From Actinophytocola algeriensis (GTDB lineage Bacteria; Actinomycetota; Actinomycetes; Mycobacteriales; Pseudonocardiaceae), in assembly GCF_014203735.1 (NCBI RefSeq), contig NZ_JACHJQ010000005.1, positions 898,326 to 962,325 of the forward strand: a stretch of DNA of 64,000 bases, given 5' to 3'. The position numbers and the translations under genes are program-made. Shown here one piece after another: positions 7,033 to 13,409 of the stretch (positions are counted from its first letter, which is position 1; each line of letters begins with the position of its first letter). The notes beneath the pieces are model-generated. The model ran no database searches. It saw nothing but the letters and a program-made list of their open reading frames with translations, and was not told the origin of the DNA.

Positions 7033-7951
7033 GGTCGGTCGTCCTGCTGGCGGCGGCCGTGATCTTGGCCGGGTTCATCATCCAGAGCACCTGGTCGATG
7101 CCCTGCGCGGAGGCGTTGACGGTGAGCACGGCGAACACGGTGCCGTCGTTGCGCAGCAGCGCCGAGGCCTGCCCGTTCGTGGTCGCGAACGACACGTCGA
7201 CCCCGGCCCAGAACCGGTCCGCGAACGCGCGGTGGTACTTCGCCACCCGGTCCACGCCCACCACCGGGATGCGGGAGGCCCGCACGGCACCGCCGCCGTC
7301 GGAGTAGCTGATCACGTCGGCGGCGAGCAGCTCCTCCAGCGCGGCGAGGTCACCGGAACGGGCCGCGGAGACGAACGTGGCCAACAGCTTGCGCTGCTCG
7401 GCCCCGGACACGGGCGCGCGGCGCTCCGAGGCGACGTGTTTGCGGGCCCTGCTGACCAGCTGCCGGACGGCGGCCTCGCTGAGCTGCACGATGTCGGCGA
7501 TCTGCGAGTACGGGTAGTCGAACGCCTCCCGCAGCACGTAGGCCGCGCGTTCGTTGGGGGTCAGCCGTTCCAGCAGGAGCAGCACCGCGAAGCCCAGCGC
7601 CTCGCCCCGCTCGGCGCCCAGGTGCGGGTCCGCGCTGGTGTCGACCGGTTCGGGCAGCCACGGGCCGATGTAGGTCTCGCGGCGGACCCGTGCGGTCTGC
7701 GTGGCGTTGATGGCGAGCCGGGTGGTCGTCGTCGCCAGGAACGCCGCCGGGCTGGTCACCGACGCGCGGTCCTCGTAGGTCTGCCAGCGCACCCAGACCT
7801 CCTGCACCAGGTCCTCGGCGTCGGTGACCGTGCCCAGCATCCGGTAGGCGATCCCGAACAGGCGCGGCCGCACGTCCGCGAAGACCGCGGCCGCCTGTTC
7901 GAGGTCGTCCAGTCCACGGGTCTCGTTCGCGTGCACCGTCTCCGCCACCAT
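7025..7951 (-). CDS. ECF41 (SigJ-type) RNA polymerase sigma factor
   Basis: The 308-residue protein has region 2 (about 25-95, with LVQEVWVRW), WLPEP (98-102), region 4 (about 118-175, including a helix-turn-helix around YSQIADIVQLSEAAVRQ) and a SnoaL-like extension with DGGG (218-221) and NPAKI (293-297). The ATG at 7951 has AGGGGCG upstream and is preferred to the GTG at 7966. Upstream lies a perfect ECF41 -35 heptamer. The next gene in the operon is a region-4-less relative, which is unusual: ECF41 genes normally neighbour a carboxymuconolactone decarboxylase, oxidoreductase or epimerase. Confidence 0.9.
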   Translation of the reverse strand: MVAETVHANETRGLDDLEQAAAVFADVRPRLFGIAYRMLGTVTDAEDLVQEVWVRWQTYEDRASVTSPAAFLATTTTRLAINATQTARVRRETYIGPWLPEPVDTSADPHLGAERGEALGFAVLLLLERLTPNERAAYVLREAFDYPYSQIADIVQLSEAAVRQLVSRARKHVASERRAPVSGAEQRKLLATFVSAARSGDLAALEELLAADVISYSDGGGAVRASRIPVVGVDRVAKYHRAFADRFWAGVDVSFATTNGQASALLRNDGTVFAVLTVNASAQGIDQVLWMMNPAKITAAASRTTDRA

Positions 7952-7971
7952 CCTCGCCCCTGTCACGACAG

Positions 7972-7988
7972 CCTGTCAGACAGACAGG
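7972..7988. promoter_or_regulatory. Inverted repeat CCTGTC-N5-GACAGG in sigma leader
   Basis: A 17-bp dyad with perfect 6-bp arms lies between the ECF41 promoter and the ATG at 7951, within a run of TGTC/GACA repeats. It could be an operator or a small mRNA hairpin near the ribosome site. Confidence 0.3.
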
Positions 7989-8014
7989 ACAAGACAGCCG
8001 GGCGGTTTGTGACA
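7988..8014 (-). promoter_or_regulatory. ECF41-type promoter, perfect TGTCACA -35
   Basis: On the minus strand TGTCACA (8008-8014) is followed after 16 bp by TGTC (7988-7991). The heptamer is identical to the published ECF41 -35 motif, and the -10 differs from CGTC by one base. It directs transcription into the ECF41 gene about 30 bases downstream and supports autoregulation. Confidence 0.6.
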
Positions 8015-8047
8015 GTGCCGAGAAGATTCAGCTGCTCAGCTCGGGTG

Positions 8048-8209
8048 TCACGGATGCCGGACGGGGACCGCCTGGTCGCCGGTGAACGCGTCCTCCAGCA
8101 GGTACAGCAGGGTGCGGTAGGCGTCGTTGAACTCCTCCTGCGCGACGCGGACCGGGTGGCCCACCTCGTGGTCGGCCAGTATGGGGTTCGGCCGCCATCG
8201 CGACGTCAT
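8048..8209 (-). CDS. Small protein coupled to TraR/DksA-like gene
   Basis: This 53-residue soluble peptide is helical in its middle part (AQEEFNDAYRTLLYLLEDAF). Its ATG at 8209 overlaps the stop of the TraR/DksA-like gene in an ATGA arrangement, so it is almost certainly co-translated. There are no cysteines or transmembrane segments and I recognise no family. Tight coupling suggests that it works with the zinc-finger protein, possibly as a small partner; that is inference. Confidence 0.6.
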   Translation of the reverse strand: MTSRWRPNPILADHEVGHPVRVAQEEFNDAYRTLLYLLEDAFTGDQAVPVRHP

Positions 8210-8550
8210 CGGCGGCGGTCGGCGCACCGGATGCAGGTGGTGGCCGCGGGTAGGGCCTCGAGCCGTCCCGGTGCGATGGGACCGCCGCACCGCAGGCAGG
8301 TCCCGTAGGTGCCGGCGGCGAGCCGCTCGGTCGCGGCGTCGAGGTCCCGCAGTTCCGTCCGTGCCTGCTCGAGCAGCGCGGCGGTCTGGGCCCGTTCGAA
8401 CGCGATGGTGACGCCTTCGGGGTCGTGCTCGTCGTCGTCGGTCGTGTAGGCGGACGCCTCGATGATCCCGTCCAGCCTGCGGCTGAGCGCGTCGACCAGC
8501 CCGAGCGTCTCCGCACGACGCGCGGTCAGCCATCCCGCCGGGTCCGTCAC
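8206..8550 (-). CDS. TraR/DksA-family C4 zinc-finger protein
   Basis: The 114-residue protein has an N-terminal coiled-coil-like helical hairpin (about 10-80) and a C-terminal zinc finger CLRCGG...CIRC (about 85-109). The finger is preceded by LAAGTYGTC, the typical DksA/TraR signature. DksA-type proteins bind the RNA polymerase secondary channel; actinobacterial versions are less well defined. A GTG at 8550 begins VTDPAGWL. It overlaps the downstream small gene by four bases. The PQQ-type dehydrogenase terminator lies just upstream. Confidence 0.85.
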   Translation of the reverse strand: MTDPAGWLTARRAETLGLVDALSRRLDGIIEASAYTTDDDEHDPEGVTIAFERAQTAALLEQARTELRDLDAATERLAAGTYGTCLRCGGPIAPGRLEALPAATTCIRCADRRR

Positions 8551-8566
8551 GTCTCCATTGGAGCAC

Positions 8567-8597
8567 GGGGCCGGCCGCGTGTCCCGCGGCCGGCCCC
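8567..8597 (-). terminator. Hairpin terminator of the sugar dehydrogenase gene
   Basis: Perfect 13-bp arms GGGGCCGGCCGCG / CGCGGCCGGCCCC around a 5-nt loop lie five bases beyond the stop codon at 8603. There is no U-tract, as is common in high-GC actinomycetes. Confidence 0.65.
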
Positions 8598-8602
8598 GGC
8601 CG

Positions 8603-9805
8603 TCAGCTCACCTGGTCGAAACCGACGCGGTACAACACGCCCGCGCGGTCGGTGACCACGTACAGCTCACCGGACCGGTCCTGCGCGAACGAGCTGACCT
8701 GGAGCGGGAACTGCCCGATCGCCGCCGTCTCGTAGGCGCCGCCGCGGCCCTGGCGGACCGCCCACGCGGTGCCCGAGCAGTAGTCGGTGGCCACGTAGGT
8801 GCCGTAGGCGAGGCGGGCGTGCTGCTTGCCGCGGTAGACGTGGCCGCCGATCACCGCGCAGCCCTCGACGCGGGTCCGGTAGTGGAACACCGGGTCGGTG
8901 AACCGGGCACCCGGTTCGCAGCGTTCGGCGTTGAACACCTCGGGACCCTCCATGCAGGACCACCCGAAGTTGACGCCACCGCGGCTGTTCCGCGTGTGGT
9001 TGACCTCCTCGAAGGTGCCCTGGCCGACGTCCGCCAGCCACAGCGAGCCGTCCCGCGAGTCGAACGAGAACCGCCACGGGTTGCGCAGGCCGTACGCCCA
9101 GATCTCCGGCCGGGCCCCTGGCGTGTGCACGAACGGGTTCTTCTTCGGGACGCAGTAGGGGAGGTCGCCGCACGCGCGGCTCACGTCCAGGCGCACGACC
9201 TTGCCGAGCAGGGTGCCCAGGTTCAGCGCGTTGGCGTCCGGGTCGCCGCCGCTGCCGCCGTCCCCGAGGCTCCAGTACAGGTACCCGTCCCGGCCGAACG
9301 CCAGCTGGCCACCGTTGTGGTTGCTGAACCGCGAGTGGTCCTGGGTGAGCAGCACCTCCTCCCTGGCCGGGTCGCCGAGAGGCACCCGGGACAGCGTCAG
9401 CGCCCCGTCCGGCAGACTCGTGTAGGCCACGTAGACCGTCGACGTGCGGTGGAAGTCCGGCGCGGGCACGATGCCGAGCAGCCCGCGCTCGTTGGCGACG
9501 CTGTTCACCCGGTCGCTGATGTCCAGCACCGGGTCCGCGGCCAGCCCGTCCTCCGGGTGGAAGACCCGCACCGTGCCACGTTTCTCGGCGATCAGCAGCC
9601 GTCCCTCGCGGTCACCGGCGCCGGCCATCGCGACCGGCCGCACCAGCCCGGCCGCCACCTCGGTGGTCACGACCGACAACCGGTCCAGCGGCATGCCGTG
9701 GCGGCCACCGCCCGGTTCGGCCGTGGCAGGCAGGATCGTGGCGGGCATCACCGCGACCGTGGCAACCGTGGCGACCAGGAGGCTTACCCGTCTGAGTCCT
9801 GACAT
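8603..9805 (-). CDS. Secreted PQQ-dependent sugar (sorbosone) dehydrogenase-like protein
   Basis: The 400-residue protein has a signal peptide (about 1-29, ending near TAEPG) and then a six-bladed beta-propeller of the glucose/sorbosone dehydrogenase family. Visible blade motifs include ERGLLGIVPAPDF, NHNGGQLAFGRDGYLYWSLGDGG and GLRNPWRFSFD, with cysteines likely forming disulfides. Such proteins oxidise sugars extracellularly, with PQQ usually supplied externally. The ATG at 9805 has GAGGAG seven bases upstream. It is a single gene ending in a strong hairpin; substrate unknown. Confidence 0.85.
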   Translation of the reverse strand: MSGLRRVSLLVATVATVAVMPATILPATAEPGGGRHGMPLDRLSVVTTEVAAGLVRPVAMAGAGDREGRLLIAEKRGTVRVFHPEDGLAADPVLDISDRVNSVANERGLLGIVPAPDFHRTSTVYVAYTSLPDGALTLSRVPLGDPAREEVLLTQDHSRFSNHNGGQLAFGRDGYLYWSLGDGGSGGDPDANALNLGTLLGKVVRLDVSRACGDLPYCVPKKNPFVHTPGARPEIWAYGLRNPWRFSFDSRDGSLWLADVGQGTFEEVNHTRNSRGGVNFGWSCMEGPEVFNAERCEPGARFTDPVFHYRTRVEGCAVIGGHVYRGKQHARLAYGTYVATDYCSGTAWAVRQGRGGAYETAAIGQFPLQVSSFAQDRSGELYVVTDRAGVLYRVGFDQVS

Positions 9806-9884
9806 TCATCACTCCTCAACGCAGGGGGAATCCAGCGTCGGAGTCATACGCACACGCAGCGTCATCGGTTCAATGGCCGTGCGC

Positions 9885-9913
9885 GGGTGGCGCGACGGGG
9901 TGTCGCGCCACCC
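9885..9913. repeat. Strong intergenic hairpin
   Basis: Perfect 12-bp arms GGGTGGCGCGAC / GTCGCGCCACCC with a 5-nt loop lie between divergent genes, 80 bp upstream of the dehydrogenase and 50 bp upstream of the small membrane protein. It overlaps the -35 half of a candidate SigB-like promoter, so it may be an operator rather than a terminator. Confidence 0.5.
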
Positions 9914-9925
9914 GGTCCGGGGTAC
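9900..9925 (+). promoter_or_regulatory. Candidate SigB/SigF-like stress promoter
   Basis: GTGT (9900-9903), 16 bp, then GGGTAC (9920-9925) precedes a 51-codon membrane protein gene at 9963. Unlike the other two GGGTAC promoters here, it is followed by a leader with a GGGAGGAG ribosome site. Confidence 0.35.
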
Positions 9926-9962
9926 TCATCCTCACCTGAACGTGTGACGGGAGGAGTCAGGA

Positions 9963-10118
9963 ATGCCTTGGGTCACCAGTCATCGCCGCCGAGTTCCAGG
10001 CAGGTGGTTCCGCTCCACGACGGTTCGCAGTCACCACCGCAGACGCCCGGGTGGCGTACCGGTCGTGGGCATCGTCATCGCGGTGCTGATCATCCTGGTG
10101 CTCATCGCGGTGTTCTGA
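9963..10118 (+). CDS. Small single-span membrane protein
   Basis: The 51-residue peptide has a very basic N-terminal half (HRRRVPGRW, HHRRRPGG) and one C-terminal hydrophobic helix (about 32-51, VVGIVIAVLIILVLIAVF). This is typical of small stress-induced membrane peptides. The ATG at 9963 has a strong GGGAGGAG ribosome site. The basic cytoplasmic tail and a SigB-like promoter suggest an envelope stress role, but no family is recognised. It converges on the VOC gene, whose stop is only three bases away. Confidence 0.6.
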   Translation: MPWVTSHRRRVPGRWFRSTTVRSHHRRRPGGVPVVGIVIAVLIILVLIAVF

Positions 10119-10120
10119 GT

Positions 10121-10534
10121 TCACCAGTCTTCCGACGGTTCGCCCGGCTTGTGGGTGCCGAAGGACCACTCGTAACCCTCGAGGTCGCGGATCCGGCAGC
10201 GGTAGTTGCCCCACTCGGTGTTCTCCGGCTTCCACACCGGTACCGCCCCCACGGCCAGAGCGCGTGCCCAGACGGCGTCGACCGCCGCGCTGTCGGCGAC
10301 GGCCAGGTAGGTACCGTGGCCCGCGGCGTCGTTGGCCTTCGGGTGCATCCGGTCGTAGCCAAGGCCGTCGTCGCTGAACACGATGATCGCCGCGTCGCCA
10401 ACGCGTAGTTCCGCGTGGGCCACGCCGTGTTCGTCGTCCCAGCGCATGGTCGTCTCGAACCCGAACGCCTCGGCGAGCCAGGTGAGGGCGGCTTCGGCGT
10501 CGACGTAGCTGAAGTACGTGTGCAACGTGGTCAT
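10121..10534 (-). CDS. VOC (glyoxalase/bleomycin-resistance-like) family protein
   Basis: The 137-residue protein shows the paired beta-alpha-beta-beta-beta modules of the VOC fold. It has TYFSYVDAEAALTWLAEAFGF at the start, AHAELRVGDAAIIVFSD in the middle and RIRDLEGYEWSFGTHKP at the end, where Asp/Glu residues usually bind metal. The family includes glyoxalases, dioxygenases and resistance proteins, and the substrate cannot be told. It is divergent from mscR across a region with a 14-bp direct repeat. Detoxification alongside the formaldehyde pathway is possible. Confidence 0.8.
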   Translation of the reverse strand: MTTLHTYFSYVDAEAALTWLAEAFGFETTMRWDDEHGVAHAELRVGDAAIIVFSDDGLGYDRMHPKANDAAGHGTYLAVADSAAVDAVWARALAVGAVPVWKPENTEWGNYRCRIRDLEGYEWSFGTHKPGEPSEDW

Positions 10535-10566
10535 GCCGTCAGGCTGTCAGGCGTCGCGGCCGGATC

Positions 10567-10597
10567 CTGTCCGCGAATTCCGGCTGTCCGCGAATTC
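10567..10597. repeat. Direct repeat CTGTCCGCGAATTC x2
   Basis: Two identical 14-bp copies (10567-10580 and 10584-10597), 17 bp apart, lie in the divergent VOC/mscR intergenic region. The spacing of about 1.6 helical turns could suit a regulator, or it could be a recent duplication. Confidence 0.4.
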
Positions 10598-10683
10598 GGT
10601 GCCCGCCACGGTATTCCACGCCCGCACGGCCGGGCCCGGGCTGGTAGAAGTACACATACCGAACCGCGCATGGAAGGTGGCAC

Positions 10684-11787
10684 ATGGCTCAGGAGGTCAG
10701 GGGCGTCATCGCCCGGTCGAAGGGTGCTCCGGTCGAGATCGCGACGATCGTCGTGCCGGCTCCCGGACCTGGCGAGGCGGTGGTCAAGGTTCAGGCCTGC
10801 GGGGTCTGCCACACCGACCTGCACTACCGCGAGGGCGGCATCAACGACGAGTACCCCTTCCTCCTCGGACACGAGGCCGCCGGGATCGTCGAGGCCGTCG
10901 GCGACGGGGTGACCGACCTCGTACCGGGTGACTTCGTGATCCTGAACTGGCGCGCGGTCTGCGGGACCTGCCGGGCGTGCCTGCGTGGCCGCCCGTGGTA
11001 CTGCTTCGCCACGTTCAACGCCGCCCAGCCCATGACCCTCACCGACGGCACCGCGCTGTCACCCGCGCTGGGCATCGGCGCGTTCGCCGAGAAGACGCTG
11101 GTCCACAGTGGCCAGTGCACGAAGGTCGACCCGTCCGCGTCGCCCGCCGCGGTGGGCCTCCTGGGCTGCGGGATCATGGCGGGCATCGGTGCGGCCGTGA
11201 ACACCGGCGGCGTGACCCGCGGCGACAGCGTCGCGGTCATCGGCTGCGGCGGCGTGGGCAACGCGGCCGTGGCAGGCGCGAAGCTCGCCGGCGCCACGAA
11301 GATCATCGCGATCGATCTCGACGACCGGAAACTGGCCTGGGCCAAGGGTTTCGGCGCCACCCACACCATCAACGCGGGCCAGGGCGACGTGGTCGAGGCG
11401 GTGCGGGAACTGACGGACGGCTTCGGCGCGGACGTGGTGATCGAGGCGGTGGGGCGCCCGGAGACGTGGAAGCAGGCCTTCTACGCACGCGACCTGGCGG
11501 GCACGGTGGTCCTGGTCGGCGTGCCGACCCCGGACATGCGCCTGGACATGCCGCTGATCGACTTCTTCTCCCGGGGCGGCTCGCTGAAGTCCAGCTGGTA
11601 CGGCGACTGCCTGCCGTCCCGCGACTTCCCGTACCTGGTCGACCTGTACCAGCAGGGCCGCCTGGACCTGGACGCGTTCGTCACCGAGACCATCGCGCTG
11701 GACCAGGTGGAGGACGCGTTCACGAAGATGCACCACGGCGATGTGCTGCGGTCAGTGGTGGTGTTTTCCGGAACGGAGCTTGCGTAG
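10684..11787 (+). CDS. mscR: S-(hydroxymethyl)mycothiol dehydrogenase (mycothiol-dependent formaldehyde dehydrogenase)
   Basis: The 367-residue zinc alcohol dehydrogenase oxidises the formaldehyde-mycothiol adduct to S-formylmycothiol with NAD+. Visible are the catalytic zinc ligands in [10 protein letters not shown] and GHEAAG, the structural zinc loop [15 protein letters not shown], and the nucleotide-binding [12 protein letters not shown]. Length and the [13 protein letters not shown] start match the mycothiol-specific family. GGAAGGTGG precedes the ATG. The gene ends in a tandem repeat whose units restart translation towards the MBL gene, an arrangement parallel to Rv2259-Rv2260 in Mycobacterium tuberculosis. 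Confidence 0.92.
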   Translation: MAQEVRGVIARSKGAPVEIATIVVPAPGPGEAVVKVQACGVCHTDLHYREGGINDEYPFLLGHEAAGIVEAVGDGVTDLVPGDFVILNWRAVCGTCRACLRGRPWYCFATFNAAQPMTLTDGTALSPALGIGAFAEKTLVHSGQCTKVDPSASPAAVGLLGCGIMAGIGAAVNTGGVTRGDSVAVIGCGGVGNAAVAGAKLAGATKIIAIDLDDRKLAWAKGFGATHTINAGQGDVVEAVRELTDGFGADVVIEAVGRPETWKQAFYARDLAGTVVLVGVPTPDMRLDMPLIDFFSRGGSLKSSWYGDCLPSRDFPYLVDLYQQGRLDLDAFVTETIALDQVEDAFTKMHHGDVLRSVVVFSGTELA

Positions 11788-11819
11788 TGACCCAGCGATT
11801 CCGAACGGAGCTTGCGTAG
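11787..11819 (+). CDS. Ten-codon minigene 1
   Basis: GTG at 11787 opens a ten-codon frame, [10 protein letters not shown], closed by TAG at 11817-11819. Its first base is the last base of the mscR stop, and the GGAG upstream is correctly spaced. Expression is inferred from geometry only. Confidence 0.35.
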   Translation: MTQRFRTELA

Positions 11820-11851
11820 TGACCCAGCGATTCCGAACGGAGCTTGCGTAG
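11819..11851 (+). CDS. Ten-codon minigene 2
   Basis: This is an identical second copy of the ten-codon frame, starting on the final base of minigene 1's TAG and ending with the TAG whose last base starts the MBL gene. Ribosomes could step through in successive frames by reinitiation. Whether the peptide matters is unknown. Confidence 0.35.
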   Translation: MTQRFRTELA

Positions 11852-12474
11852 TGCGGGTGGAGAAGGTCGTCACGTCGGGCACGTTCAACCTGGACGGCGG
11901 CACCTGGGACGTCGACAACAACGTCTGGCTCCTGGGCGACGACGACCAGGTGCTGGTGATCGACGCCGCCCACGACGCCGAAGCCATCGCGAAGGCGGTG
12001 GGGGACCGGGAGGTGCTGGCGATCGCGTGCACCCACGCCCACGACGACCACGTGAACGCCGCTCCCGCACTCGCCGAGCGGGTGGGCGCCCCGGTCCTGC
12101 TGCACCCGGCCGACGACGTCCTGTGGCGCCTGGCGCACGAGGAGGACCGTCCCGCGGACACGCTGTCCGACGGCGACATCCTGCGTGTGGGGGATGTCGA
12201 GGTGCGGGTGCTGCACACCCCGGGCCACGCACCGGGTGCGGTGTGCTTCCACGTGCCGGAGCTGAACGTGCTCTTCACCGGCGACACCCTGTTCCAGGGT
12301 GGCCCTGGCGCGACGGGCCGCTCCCACTCGGACTTCCCGACGATCGTCGACTCCATCCGGGACAAGCTCCTGACACTGCCGCCCGAGACGACCGTCCACA
12401 CCGGCCACGGCGGCGACACGACGATCGGCGCGGAGGCGCCGCACCTGGAGGAGTGGATAGCGCGCGGCCACTGA
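11851..12474 (+). CDS. MBL-fold metallohydrolase linked to mscR
   Basis: The 207-residue single-domain metallo-beta-lactamase-fold enzyme has the metal-binding HAHDDH motif (near residue 61), a second ligand region HTPGHAPG, and GDTLFQGGPGATGR with the bridging Asp. It is glyoxalase II-like. Its place directly after mscR, as in Rv2260, suggests hydrolysis of S-formylmycothiol or a related thioester, which is inference. The GTG at 11851 overlaps the third repeat copy's TAG by one base. Confidence 0.85.
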   Translation: MRVEKVVTSGTFNLDGGTWDVDNNVWLLGDDDQVLVIDAAHDAEAIAKAVGDREVLAIACTHAHDDHVNAAPALAERVGAPVLLHPADDVLWRLAHEEDRPADTLSDGDILRVGDVEVRVLHTPGHAPGAVCFHVPELNVLFTGDTLFQGGPGATGRSHSDFPTIVDSIRDKLLTLPPETTVHTGHGGDTTIGAEAPHLEEWIARGH

Positions 12475-12546
12475 GGACCGCTGCCCAGTACCGGCTCCGG
12501 GAAATTCGGTACCTGGCCGGACTCGTCTCTGGCACTGTGCCGCCCC

Positions 12547-13353
12547 GTGGACTACCTGGCGATCAACAAGGCGAACTGGGACGAACGAGCCCCGGCACAC
12601 GCGACATCCCCCATGTACGCGCTGGACCGTTACGAGGACCCCGCCCACCTGAGCGACACAGTGCGCTACGACCAGCCACGACTGGGGAACATCGACGGCC
12701 TGCGAGGCGTACACCTGCAGTGCCACATCGGCACGGACACGATCTCCCTGGCGAGACTGGGCGCGCGGATGACCGGCCTGGACCTGTCCCCGGCCTCACT
12801 GGAGGAAGCCAGGAAACTGGCGCTGGCGACGAACACGAGCGTCGACTTCCACGAAGCCGACGTCTACGACGCCACCGCCGTCCTCGGCGAAGGCGGGTTC
12901 GACCTCGTCTACACCGGCATAGGCGCGCTGTGCTGGCTGCCGGACATAGCGCGCTGGGCCCAGGTCGTCGCCGCCCTCCTGACACCGGGCGGCCGCCTGT
13001 TCATCAGGGAGGCACACCCGATGCTGATGACCCTCGGTGACGACCTCCGCCCCCACTACCCGTACTTCGAGACCGCGGAACCGATCGTCGAGGAAGACGA
13101 AGGCACCTACACCGGCGACGACACGGTCTTCGGCCACCGGCTCACGCACAGCTGGGACCACGGCCTCGCCGAGACGATCACCGGTCTCCTCGAAGCGGGT
13201 ATGCGGCTGACGGCGCTGGCCGAACACGACAGCGTCCCGTGGAACGCGCTCCCGGGGCACATGACCGAGGACGATCATGGGGAGTGGCGTCTCACCGACC
13301 GCCCGCGGCGGCTGGCCGCGAGCTACACCCTGCAGGCGGTCAAGGAAGGGTAG
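12547..13353 (+). CDS. Class I SAM-dependent methyltransferase
   Basis: The 268-residue protein has a methyltransferase fold with motif I VHLQCHIGTDTISLARLG (about residues 54-71), GLDLSPASLEEAR as the acidic-loop motif, and FDLVYTGIGALCWLPD for motif IV. The family acts on diverse small molecules; the HLQCHIGTDT form is common in uncharacterised actinobacterial members. The GTG start at 12547 has no clear ribosome site. It lies 72 bp after the MBL gene and may or may not belong to the same transcript. Confidence 0.8.
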   Translation: MDYLAINKANWDERAPAHATSPMYALDRYEDPAHLSDTVRYDQPRLGNIDGLRGVHLQCHIGTDTISLARLGARMTGLDLSPASLEEARKLALATNTSVDFHEADVYDATAVLGEGGFDLVYTGIGALCWLPDIARWAQVVAALLTPGGRLFIREAHPMLMTLGDDLRPHYPYFETAEPIVEEDEGTYTGDDTVFGHRLTHSWDHGLAETITGLLEAGMRLTALAEHDSVPWNALPGHMTEDDHGEWRLTDRPRRLAASYTLQAVKEG

Positions 13354-13375
13354 CCACCTGACCAACCCATCCGTA

Positions 13376-13391
13376 GGATTGTCGACAATCC
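13376..13391. promoter_or_regulatory. Perfect palindrome GGATTGTCGACAATCC, candidate operator
   Basis: A 16-bp perfect palindrome lies 18 bp before the aminotransferase ATG and just upstream of its ribosome site. The ATTGTCGACAAT core resembles operators of FadR-type GntR regulators. No such regulator is adjacent, so the binder would be encoded elsewhere. Confidence 0.5.
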
Positions 13392-13409
13392 ACAAGGAGG
13401 GGTGTGCTG

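Larger units (their letters stand above)
11771..11853 (+). repeat. Tandem 32-bp repeat forming stop-start minigenes
   Basis: Two full 32-bp copies (11771-11802, 11803-11834) and a 19-bp partial copy (11835-11853) span the mscR/MBL junction. Each copy contains GGAG, eight bases, then TAGTG, in which a TAG stop overlaps a GTG start by one base. Copy 1 holds the mscR stop and copy 3 holds the MBL start. Removing 64 bp would leave a simple TAGTG junction, so a tandem duplication of the junction is the likely origin. Confidence 0.9.
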
